Shown here piece by piece: positions 55,075 through 64,000 of a stretch of DNA of 64,000 nt (the stretch's first letter is position 1; the number at the start of each line of letters is the position of its first letter). The DNA lies in contig SUTR01000002.1 of NCBI GenBank assembly GCA_015062825.1, forward strand, positions 1 to 64,000, given 5' to 3'. This DNA is from Methanosphaera stadtmanae. Its GTDB lineage: Archaea; Methanobacteriota; Methanobacteria; Methanobacteriales; Methanobacteriaceae. The translations under genes were made by a program, and so were the position numbers. The notes beneath the pieces are model-generated. The model was not told the DNA's origin, did no database searches, and worked only from the letters and a program-made list of their open reading frames with translations.

Positions 55075-55618
55075 ATCACTATAACTAATATATTTAGTTT
55101 ATAATATAAGTATTTTCTTTAAAATGAAGATTGTTAAAAAATATCATCATATAAATAGTATTTTAAAGAACATCACATTATTAAAAGAAATTTATTGAAT
55201 TCAAGCCAATATTAAAAAAATAGAATAAAAATATGAAAAATCATATGATATTACTTAGTCATATAATGCATATTTGATTAATTGTTTGTATGTCTTATTG
55301 GAGGATAATATGTTTTTATTTCCTATTATTATTAGTTTTCTTTGGACTCATAGTATCAGAATAGTTAATAATTAAAAAAATGAGATATAACTCCTTTTCC
55401 CATACCAACTATTTACTGTTAATATGATAATCAAATTCCATTATTTATTTTTTTTTACATATCCATATTTAATTATTATAAGTTTATTGAAAATTTAAGC
55501 CAATAAAAACACAATATTATAAAATAAATTCCATTTTCTTATCATTCAAGCAATTAAACAAAAAAAATATTAACAAAATATATTAACTATTTATAATAAA
55601 ATATACTGTATGAAAAAA

Positions 55619-55655
55619 TTAGTATAAAGTATTACAAATTGTAGGTTTATACTAA
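55619..55655. promoter_or_regulatory. Perfect 10-bp inverted repeat TTAGTATAAA-N17-TTTATACTAA upstream of the DUF2162/ExbB/DUF2149/CobN operon
   Basis: Arms 55619-55628 and 55646-55655; also a second nested pair GTATTAC (55629-55635) / GTAATAC (55661-55667) immediately before the RBS and ATG at 55681. Confidence 0.6.
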
Positions 55656-55680
55656 AAAAAGTAATACTGGAGGTGTTACT

Positions 55681-56382
55681 ATGTTAGAAATGTTATGGCA
55701 ATTAGGAATATTGTCTGCTGTACTAATTTTTGGAATAAAAATAGGCATGGCTATGGGTTTTGCTGGTATAACAAAAAAACAAGTACTTTTAATATCCCTA
55801 ATTAATGCAATTAGCATAATTATTCTATCAGTACTATGTGAACCATACACAGATTCATTATATCAAATAATCAATCAATATAGTTATGTACTTTTTGGAT
55901 TAATGGCCATAATCATTTTCATAACAGGTATTAAAACAATAAAAGATTGGAAATCAAATCAAAAAGATCATGCAACAGCAACCTGTTTAGCTTTAATTGT
56001 ACCATGTCCTTGTTGTATAGCCGCAATACTTGGTTCAATAATTATTATAGCACCTATAATAAGTATATCAACTTTATTATTAGGTAGTCTATCAGCATTT
56101 TTATTGATGTTAGTGATTGTAATATTTTATTTCTTATCTGAAAAAATCGTGCAAAAAATAAATAAACCATACCCTGTGGTACTTGGAAATTTTATGATCT
56201 TTGTAGGTTTATATTTTTTAATTGCAATGAGTATTTTACCAAATTTAAGCAGGGCATTATTAGATAATTATGATTCATTTTCATTTAATATACCTTATGA
56301 ATTGTTGGGTATTTTTGGAGTGCTGGCTCTAGTAATTATACTAGTATACTACATTGAATCAAAAACAAATTATTTAAATTAA
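55681..56382 (+). CDS. DUF2162-like multi-TM predicted transporter
   Basis: 233 aa, six to seven TM; CLALIVPCPCCIAAILGSIIIIAPIISIS motif; first gene of an operon with ExbB-like and CobN-like proteins. Confidence 0.75.
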   Translation: MLEMLWQLGILSAVLIFGIKIGMAMGFAGITKKQVLLISLINAISIIILSVLCEPYTDSLYQIINQYSYVLFGLMAIIIFITGIKTIKDWKSNQKDHATATCLALIVPCPCCIAAILGSIIIIAPIISISTLLLGSLSAFLLMLVIVIFYFLSEKIVQKINKPYPVVLGNFMIFVGLYFLIAMSILPNLSRALLDNYDSFSFNIPYELLGIFGVLALVIILVYYIESKTNYLN

Positions 56383-56392
56383 TGGTGATAAT

Positions 56393-57034
56393 ATGGCAGC
56401 AATAACTGCAAGTGGAATATTAACTACTATAATAAATGTTATAGCAGAAAGTCTAATTATTCCAGTGTTAATATTATTAGTAATATTCATATTATTAGTT
56501 TTAATTCAATTGGGTGGTGTTTTAGCAGAATATTCACATCGTGTTAAACTATCAGACAAAGAATTAGATAATATTATTAATAGTATTAATGATTCAGAAA
56601 ATTCAGAACAGATTATTAAAATAATTAATGAAAGTAAATTAAACAACAATATTAAAAAAATATTAATAAAAATTACTAATATTGATAATTTAAAACCAAA
56701 TACAAAAGAGGCATATATTCGCAAAATTATTGAAAATGAAGAATATAAATATGCACAGACTTTAAGAAAAACAGAAATTATAACAAGAGTTAGTTCTGGT
56801 TGTGGATTACTAGGTACTTTAATTCCATTAGGTCCTGGACTTGCTTCTTTAGGAACTGGTGATATAGCAACATTATCATCACAATTAATAATTGCATTTA
56901 ACACTACAACAGTAGGATTAACATGTTCATTAGTATCTTATGTTATTTCTAAAATTAGAAAAATGTGGTATAATAATGACATTAGCTTAATTTATACTAT
57001 TAGTGAAGCAATATTGGAGGCTAAAAATGATTAG
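56393..57034 (+). CDS. MotA/TolQ/ExbB-type proton channel protein
   Basis: TRVSSGCGLLGTLIPLGPGLASLGTGDIATLSSQLIIAFNTTTVGLTCSLVSYVISKIR is the ExbB/TolQ core signature. Confidence 0.9.
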   Translation: MAAITASGILTTIINVIAESLIIPVLILLVIFILLVLIQLGGVLAEYSHRVKLSDKELDNIINSINDSENSEQIIKIINESKLNNNIKKILIKITNIDNLKPNTKEAYIRKIIENEEYKYAQTLRKTEIITRVSSGCGLLGTLIPLGPGLASLGTGDIATLSSQLIIAFNTTTVGLTCSLVSYVISKIRKMWYNNDISLIYTISEAILEAKND

Positions 57035-57341
57035 AAAAGGTACCACATCATTTCTTAATGATGAAGAGGAAGACCCTACAGCTAGTTTAGTTAATATGGT
57101 TGACATTATGTTAGTATTAGCAGTAGGATTTTTAATACTTGCAATTACATCAACAGGAATTATGGATGTACAGTCCCAATCCCCACAGTCACAGCCTCAA
57201 ACTCAACTGGTAAATGTTGAAGAAGGACAGGAAATTCCAAACAACATTGCTCAAAGTGATAGTTCAGGTTCAGGATATTCACAAGTAGGTGTTGTTTATA
57301 AAGATCCAAAAACTAACCAATTAGTTATGGTAGATACTTAA
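57027..57341 (+). CDS. DUF2149 ExbD-like protein
   Basis: MIRKGTTSFLNDEEEDPTASLVNMVDIMLVLAVGFLILAIT; start revised to ATG 57027 with ggagg RBS (track start is GTG at 57003); overlaps the ExbB-like stop by 8 nt. Confidence 0.8.
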   Translation: MIRKGTTSFLNDEEEDPTASLVNMVDIMLVLAVGFLILAITSTGIMDVQSQSPQSQPQTQLVNVEEGQEIPNNIAQSDSSGSGYSQVGVVYKDPKTNQLVMVDT

Positions 57342-57356
57342 TGTGAGTAGGATATT

Positions 57357-60300
57357 ATGAATATAAATTTATTTAATGATAAAAAATATTTATTAATAAT
57401 TTGTATTTGTATAATCATCCTAGCATGTACAACCAATGTTTATGCAGATTCCGAATATAATAGTAAAGATTTAGAAACTATTGATAACGGAACAGTCAGT
57501 GGAGGACTTTATTCTGATTCATATCTTGGATATGATGAAAATAATGTGAATATAAATTATTCAAGTACCTATAAAAAAGATAAAAGTACGTCTTCCAATA
57601 ACAATAAAAATGTAACAAATATGGATGATTCTACAATACCAGGAACTAGTTATAATAATCATGAAAACAATGTTGAAACAAAATTTGACGATAGAAATGT
57701 TACTTACATTTACAAACCATTACCATCTAATGCTAAGATAAAATCTGCACATTTAATGGTTGCAGTATATATGGCCAATATGAACAGAAACTATCCTGTT
57801 CCTATTGAATTGACATTTAATGGAAAAACTCTTGTAAATGAAACATTAAGCTCTACATATTCTAATTCAGAAGGCCCTGTAATAATTAATGATAATATAA
57901 ATAGGGTTACTAGTGACTATCTTATACATTTTAATGTAACGGATGATGTTGAATTAGATGGCAATTATGTCCATATTGACTTAACTAAATCACAGACCGC
58001 TAATGTTAAAATGGCAACATTACTCATTGCTTATGATGACGATGATTATGATTTGTATTATTATACTATCAATTATGGTCATGATGTTGTTAATATTGAT
58101 GATTACAGTTCATCCACAAGATTTCAAGGAGTTTATTCCGGTTCAAGAGTATATGATGCACAGCTTACCGCATATTATTTAGCAAGTGTAAATGCCGCAT
58201 ATAAATTTAATGGACGTAGCTTGGACAATATCCAACCACAAGGAGGATATGACGGTTATTGTTCTTGGAATATTACAAGAAGATATCATGTTGGTACTGA
58301 TAATAATATTTTAGAATATTCAAGATTAGGTTCATATTTTAAAATTTTTGCATCAACAATGCTTGTTAAATTCTATAATTCAAATATGTTGCCAGACTTG
58401 ACCGTGACAAATGTTAGAATAAATCCTAATAACTATGAATATAATAATTCAATATTCCTCGATAATGAAAATGAAATCATCGTTGATTTAGAGAATATTG
58501 GAGCAAGAAAAGCAAATGAGTTTAATGTAACATTGACATTAAATGATGAAAATTATACTGAAAGTGTAGATTCATTAGATACATTTGAACATAAATCAGT
58601 AGTATTTAATGTGGATTATAATAAAAATATTACCAATGTAAACTTAACTGTTACTATTGACAAAGATAATCAAGTATCAGAAGTTTCACGTATAAATAAT
58701 CGATATAACATTACAACAGATACAGCATATACAAGATTTCCAGATTTAACTATATCCAATATCATATTAGATGATAATATAGTACTGAAGAATAAGACAA
58801 ATATCAAAATCAACATAACAAATAATGGACTTTTAAAATCCAATAACTTTACAATAGATATATACATGTCTGATGATGTATCTAGAAAACTAATAAAACA
58901 AAGCAAAATAGATCAATTGGAAATAAATCAGTCACAATTAATAAATGTGGATTGGACACCATCTGATTATGGATTATACACAATGGAAATCATTATCACA
59001 TATGATGACAAGGAAATGAATTATACCAATAATCAGATGAATTATACTATAATAGTCAATAACCCAAATAAGCTATCCATATTTATCATAAGTGATAATT
59101 CAGGTACTAACTCATTTAATCAAGCAAGTAAGGCAGTATTAGAAGATTACGCTGGATTAATAGATATACAGATTCGTACAGATAATCAAGCAGTTACAAT
59201 GTCAAATCAAGAATTGACATCATATATGGAATCTGCAGATATAGTAATAGCCGAATGGATTAGTTCCGGTGTTTATGAAAAATTAAATAATATTCTTAAA
59301 GACAATCCTCATATTATAAATAATAAGTTGAATAAGATTTTCTTAATATTAGAACCACCTGTATCTACTACAGCAAGTTCTGTTAATATAATTAAGAATT
59401 CTACATTTTATATTAGAGGAGTAAATAAAATAGCCCAATTAAGTAATGTTAGTAGCGAATTACTATATGATTATTATTTTAATACAACAAGAGGCCTGAA
59501 TTATTCCAGTGTACATGATTACATAGATAACATTAGTACCATTCCAACATTATACAACCAAGCAACATTATACAAAGATTTAAGTAGCGTTGACGGATAT
59601 AGAAATATGCTTTTATGGTTACTTAACTCAATGAATTCCAAATTATACAATAAAACATATACATTACCACCAAATCAATTACATACCCCTACATATGGTA
59701 TTTATCGTGAAAAATGGTATTCAACAATAGATAATGAAGGAAACTGGATTGATGGATATGAAGAGTATGCAAAGGAATATATTAATTCCAGCAGACCTAC
59801 TATTGGAATAATTGAAAGTAAAATGTATGTTGATTCACAACAATTACAACCATATTATGCAATCATATCCAAACTTGAATCCATGCAATTAAATGTCATT
59901 CCTATTGTAGCTTATGGTGGAACAAATGAACAGTTAGAAGTAATGTTAAAAAGTTTTACTAATGAAAGCAGACTTGAAGATATTACATTAGATTCAGAGA
60001 TTCGTATTGATGCAATGGTAAATATGGTAGCTTATGGTTTAGGTGGAACTGACTTTGATAAAGTTACCCCATTCTTCTCAAAATTAAACATACCTATATT
60101 AAAAGCAGTACATTCAGATTATGTATCAAATACTGAATATACCTTAGGAACTACAGGTCTGGGTGCGCTAGGAGGAGATAAATGGTGGCATATTGCTATT
60201 AGTGAAGCTCAAGGAGCGGTTACTCCAACGTTTGTCGGAGGATATGCATATTCAATTGATAATGATACAGGAGCATCCATAAGCGGATATGTTCCCCATG

Positions 60301-63300
60301 ATGGAAATATTGAAGTATTGTGTAATAGTTTATACAATTGGGCTTTGCTAAAACATTTAGCAAATTCCGATAAAAAAGTAGCAATATTATATTACAATTA
60401 TCCACCAGGAAAACAGAACATAGCTGCAAGTTATATGGATCCTGTTGAAAGTACATTGAATTTATTAAATGTACTTAAAGATAATGGATATAATGTCAAA
60501 AACATACCTAAGAATTCAACAATACTTCTTGCACAGATGTTATCACAAGGTACCAATGTTGCAAATTGGGCTAATGGACTTGTAGAAGTAATGGTGGACT
60601 TCAATAATTCATCATATGATGAAATTTATGGATATCAATACAATAATACTTATAAAATAGATTTAGAAAATATGAGTGAAGATGAAATAAATGCTCTCAA
60701 AGACACTCCAGGAGTTTTATTATATCCTGTTTCTAAGTTTAAATTATGGTATGATCAATTGGATGAAATCAATAAATTAACCATATCTGAAGGACCTGTA
60801 GCATATATTGGAGAATATTCAAGAATGGCAGTGCAACTAAACTACAGTAACTTTACCGAAAATATTGATGACTGGTATAATGGAATAAAAGAATTAATTC
60901 CAGCAACAAAGGTTAATTTAGTTCTTCCATTAATCAATAATGTAACTTCATTACTTAAGAATTATGTACTTACTGCAAATGAAACATATTATAATGAATA
61001 TCTTAAGATTAAAGAAGAATTTTTAACTTATAATATTGAAGGATTATCTGGTTGGGGCGAGTTTCCAGGAAATATTATGGTAGTAGAAAGAGATGGAATA
61101 AAATACTTTGTACTTCCAGGTATCCAATATGGTAATGTATTTATCACACCTGAACCACAAAGAGGATGGGAAGGAAATGCAGAACAATTATACCATAATA
61201 CAATAGTTCCTCCACACTACCAATACTTAGCACTTTACTCTTATTTACAAGATGAAGGTTATAATGCAATGGTGTTCATGGGAAGACATGGTACACATGA
61301 ATGGTTATCAGGTAAAGAGGTATTGTGTTCAGATACGGATTTTACCACAGTAATGACTGGTGCAATTCCACAGATATACTTCTACATTACTGATGGTTTA
61401 TCTGAAGGATTAACTGCAAAACGTCGAGCATCTGCAGTAATCATAGACCATTTAACCCCTCCTATGACATTGACCAATTTATATGGAAATCTTTCATATA
61501 TTCATACATTAACCGAAGAATATGAAGTAGGAGATAAGGACAAAAGGGTAGAATTGGCTCAAGAAATTCGTGAAATCATATTATCTGAAGAATATGATAA
61601 GGATATGCAAATAAATGTCTCATCATTAGATGATGATGAATTAGTTTCAGAAGTAAATGATTATATAAATAGTCTGACAAGTACATTATATCCATATGGT
61701 GTACATGTTATCGGACAAAATTGGTCCGATGAGGAAATAGCGTTACTTGTAACTTCCATGTTATCCTCAGAATATGAATATAACCAAGCAGGAGACACAA
61801 CATCACTCCTTAATGAAATGGCATACCTTTTAGATAATAAAGAATATCTTAATTTAAGTAATTCTAAAAGAAGTATTGTTCAAACAAATAGTTTAAAATT
61901 AGTCAATGATTTAATCAGATATGGATTAAATGATACATTGAATAATTTAACAGACAATCCTTCAGAAGGTCTTTTGAAAACCTGCCAACTAGCATTAGAA
62001 TATGTCAATAATTTAAAACAAAGTACCGAAAATGAAATTAAAAGCTTCTTGAATGCATTGAATGGAGGTTATATTGAACCAGGCAGTGGTGGCGATCCAA
62101 TAAATAACCCTAAGGCTATTCAAACAGGTAAAAACTTTTATCAAGATCAATCATCAGAAGTGCCAACCAAATCAGCATATGAAAAATCAAAAGATTTACT
62201 AGACATTACAATAAAAAGCCTTGATAACAACACCAGAAAAATAGTTCTTGGAATATGGGATACTGAAACTGCCCGTGATGACGGTCAATTAATTTCATTA
62301 GTGCTAAGATTATTAGGAATGAAACCAACATGGTCTTCATCACCTAGTGCCGGAGCAGATGGTAAAAAACTAAGAGAAACACCAGAATATGAAGAATTAG
62401 AAGATATGTATAGGCCAGATGGTTATAATAAAACAAGAATTGATGTTGTTATTGTATTAGATGGTAATTTTAGAGATTTATACAGTCGACAAGTAGGATT
62501 ATTAGATAAGGCATTTAGAATAGCATTAGCACGTTCTTACAATACTATCATTAACAATCAAACATTAATTGATGAATATGGAGATAAATTATTAGAAGCC
62601 ATAGATCCTGTTATGGAAGGTATTGGATATTACGGAGTATCTTCTGAAACATTAGATGAAAATGCAGTTGCAAAAGATTGGATTGAAGACTTTAAATATT
62701 ACATGTCACTTAACATGACACCAGAACAGGCAGGTGAATTTGCAATTAGCCGAATCTTTGCACCTCCTGAAAGTGATTATGGAGCATTAATTAGTCAAGC
62801 AGTTAGACAAAGCTGGACATTTAATGATACGAAAGATTTAGCATTAAAATACATTAATCGTATGGGATACATTTATTCAAGCAATAACTGGGGAACATAT
62901 AACTCCAAAGTATTAGAAAGATTGTTAAATTCAACCACATCATTATATACCAGTAGAAATACGAATTTATATGGTGTAATAGATAATGACGATTATTTCG
63001 ACTATTGGGGAGGATTATATAATGCTATGGGCTATATTAATAATAAAGACATATCCTTTAATGTAATTAGATATGGTGAAAATATAAACACCACCATAAC
63101 AGAAATTGGTCAGTTCTTAAAAAGAGAAATGAATACAAGATATTATAATCCACAATGGATTAAATCCATGATGGAAGAAGATTATGCAGGTTCTAGTTAC
63201 ATGTCCAAATTTGCATCAAACCTTTATGGTTGGGCATCAGTTACCGATAAAGTAACAAATAAAGATTGGGATAATATGGTCAGTGTTTACATCGAGGACA

Positions 63301-64000
63301 AATATGGATTAGGTGTTACTGATTTCTTAAATAATGGATATAATTCCTATGCAATGATATCAATGACAGGAACATTATTAACAGCAGCCTATGAAAGTAA
63401 ATGGAAAACTGATGATGATACATTAAGAAAAGTTGCAAATATTTGGGCTCAAAATGTAATAGATAATGGTGTAGCATGTTGTGATTGTAGTTGTGGAAAT
63501 GTATTGATGATGGATTGGTCTTTGAAATTTATTAATCCAGATTTAATGTCTAGGTTAAAAGCCAAATTGTATCAAGCAACCCAAGATAAACGATTCTTTG
63601 AAGATGGATATGGTGAGAGTGATAATGAAAATGGAAATGTTAATGGAACCTCAAATGAAACAGGTAACACAACAGAAAATGAAGGCATAAACACTACTGG
63701 AAACAGCACAGGAGACAATACTGGAAACAGCACAGGAGACAATATAGGTAATAGTACCGGAGAAAATACTGGAAACAATACTGGTGAAAATCCCGGAAAC
63801 AATACTAGCAATATAAATACAAATAGTACTTCGCCAATAAACAATACCAATAGCAATAATACTTCAAATGATACTCCAGCATTAACACCTACAAATACAA
63901 CTAACCCAACAGACAGTACAACACCAACAAACAATACAGACTCACCAACACCTATAAACAACACATCAGAGAACAATACACCAACAACCAACAGCAACAA
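57357..64000 (+). CDS. Exported CobN/magnesium-chelatase H-family protein with DUF3344-like and CARDB-like domains and Thr/Asn-rich C-terminal linker (open at window edge)
   Basis: ATG at 57357; frame checked at 61278, 63591 and 63960. Signal peptide MNINLFNDKKYLLIICICIIILACTTNVYA; ectodomain YIYKPLPSNAKIKSAHLMVAVYMANMN; CARDB-like PDLTVTNVRINPNNYEYNNSIFLDNENEIIVDLENIG; CobN motifs MGRHGTHEWLSGK and YFYITDGLSEGLTAKRRASAVIIDHLTPPM; C-terminal NSTGDNTGNSTGDN linker. Confidence 0.9.
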   Translation, partial: MNINLFNDKKYLLIICICIIILACTTNVYADSEYNSKDLETIDNGTVSGGLYSDSYLGYDENNVNINYSSTYKKDKSTSSNNNKNVTNMDDSTIPGTSYNNHENNVETKFDDRNVTYIYKPLPSNAKIKSAHLMVAVYMANMNRNYPVPIELTFNGKTLVNETLSSTYSNSEGPVIINDNINRVTSDYLIHFNVTDDVELDGNYVHIDLTKSQTANVKMATLLIAYDDDDYDLYYYTINYGHDVVNIDDYSSSTRFQGVYSGSRVYDAQLTAYYLASVNAAYKFNGRSLDNIQPQGGYDGYCSWNITRRYHVGTDNNILEYSRLGSYFKIFASTMLVKFYNSNMLPDLTVTNVRINPNNYEYNNSIFLDNENEIIVDLENIGARKANEFNVTLTLNDENYTESVDSLDTFEHKSVVFNVDYNKNITNVNLTVTIDKDNQVSEVSRINNRYNITTDTAYTRFPDLTISNIILDDNIVLKNKTNIKINITNNGLLKSNNFTIDIYMSDDVSRKLIKQSKIDQLEINQSQLINVDWTPSDYGLYTMEIIITYDDKEMNYTNNQMNYTIIVNNPNKLSIFIISDNSGTNSFNQASKAVLEDYAGLIDIQIRTDNQAVTMSNQELTSYMESADIVIAEWISSGVYEKLNNILKDNPHIINNKLNKIFLILEPPVSTTASSVNIIKNSTFYIRGVNKIAQLSNVSSELLYDYYFNTTRGLNYSSVHDYIDNISTIPTLYNQATLYKDLSSVDGYRNMLLWLLNSMNSKLYNKTYTLPPNQLHTPTYGIYREKWYSTIDNEGNWIDGYEEYAKEYINSSRPTIGIIESKMYVDSQQLQPYYAIISKLESMQLNVIPIVAYGGTNEQLEVMLKSFTNESRLEDITLDSEIRIDAMVNMVAYGLGGTDFDKVTPFFSKLNIPILKAVHSDYVSNTEYTLGTTGLGALGGDKWWHIAISEAQGAVTPTFVGGYAYSIDNDTGASISGYVPHDGNIEVLCNSLYNWALLKHLANSDKKVAILYYNYPPGKQNIAASYMDPVESTLNLLNVLKDNGYNVKNIPKNSTILLAQMLSQGTNVANWANGLVEVMVDFNNSSYDEIYGYQYNNTYKIDLENMSEDEINALKDTPGVLLYPVSKFKLWYDQLDEINKLTISEGPVAYIGEYSRMAVQLNYSNFTENIDDWYNGIKELIPATKVNLVLPLINNVTSLLKNYVLTANETYYNEYLKIKEEFLTYNIEGLSGWGEFPGNIMVVERDGIKYFVLPGIQYGNVFITPEPQRGWEGNAEQLYHNTIVPPHYQYLALYSYLQDEGYNAMVFMGRHGTHEWLSGKEVLCSDTDFTTVMTGAIPQIYFYITDGLSEGLTAKRRASAVIIDHLTPPMTLTNLYGNLSYIHTLTEEYEVGDKDKRVELAQEIREIILSEEYDKDMQINVSSLDDDELVSEVNDYINSLTSTLYPYGVHVIGQNWSDEEIALLVTSMLSSEYEYNQAGDTTSLLNEMAYLLDNKEYLNLSNSKRSIVQTNSLKLVNDLIRYGLNDTLNNLTDNPSEGLLKTCQLALEYVNNLKQSTENEIKSFLNALNGGYIEPGSGGDPINNPKAIQTGKNFYQDQSSEVPTKSAYEKSKDLLDITIKSLDNNTRKIVLGIWDTETARDDGQLISLVLRLLGMKPTWSSSPSAGADGKKLRETPEYEELEDMYRPDGYNKTRIDVVIVLDGNFRDLYSRQVGLLDKAFRIALARSYNTIINNQTLIDEYGDKLLEAIDPVMEGIGYYGVSSETLDENAVAKDWIEDFKYYMSLNMTPEQAGEFAISRIFAPPESDYGALISQAVRQSWTFNDTKDLALKYINRMGYIYSSNNWGTYNSKVLERLLNSTTSLYTSRNTNLYGVIDNDDYFDYWGGLYNAMGYINNKDISFNVIRYGENINTTITEIGQFLKREMNTRYYNPQWIKSMMEEDYAGSSYMSKFASNLYGWASVTDKVTNKDWDNMVSVYIEDKYGLGVTDFLNNGYNSYAMISMTGTLLTAAYESKWKTDDDTLRKVANIWAQNVIDNGVACCDCSCGNVLMMDWSLKFINPDLMSRLKAKLYQATQDKRFFEDGYGESDNENGNVNGTSNETGNTTENEGINTTGNSTGDNTGNSTGDNIGNSTGENTGNNTGENPGNNTSNINTNSTSPINNTNSNNTSNDTPALTPTNTTNPTDSTTPTNNTDSPTPINNTSENNTPTTNSN

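Noticed and set aside
58670-64000. Minus-strand ORFs at 58670, 60220 and 63572
   Set aside because: Antisense to the continuous CobN-family reading frame; the last is a Val/Leu/Phe-rich mirror of the Thr/Asn/Gly linker.

Overview
AT-rich archaeal chromosomal window. Gene content (LonB, archaeal-type PRPP synthetase, NikR, HypAB, many adhesin-like proteins with Asn/Thr-rich and Ig-like repeats) fits a methanogen of the Methanobacteriales, probably Methanosphaera-like; the species call is inference. Contents: an IS1182-like transposase, a decayed TnpB pseudogene with a possible IS/omegaRNA-type right end, pyruvate kinase, several adhesin-like or Ig-like surface proteins, an orphan FtsX-type permease, a YhgE/Pip-type protein, paired channel-like membrane proteins, a phosphopantetheinyl transferase, a four-gene UbiD / hydantoinase A / hydantoinase B / LpdD-like cluster, MFS and NSS transporters, an ATP-grasp / hydrogenase-protease / methyltransferase run, nikR, two tRNA-Gly and one tRNA-Ala, TrkA, a VWA protein, cobyric acid synthase, LonB, a DEAD-box helicase with an Asn-rich tail, prs, hypA-hypB, a DUF354 protein and a glycosyltransferase cluster. 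The most interesting locus is at the right end (about 55.6-64 kb): a DUF2162 membrane protein, an ExbB/MotA/TolQ-like channel, an ExbD-like DUF2149 protein and a >2,200-aa exported CobN-family protein, which runs off the window and is absent from the supplied ORF track. It looks like an archaeal counterpart of the bacterial HmuS-TUV heme/tetrapyrrole dechelation module, fused here to cell-surface domains. A 10-bp perfect inverted repeat lies just upstream. A second notable item is a tandem glycosyltransferase gene split at a homopolymer of eight T/A. All assignments come from reading the sequence; no searches were run.
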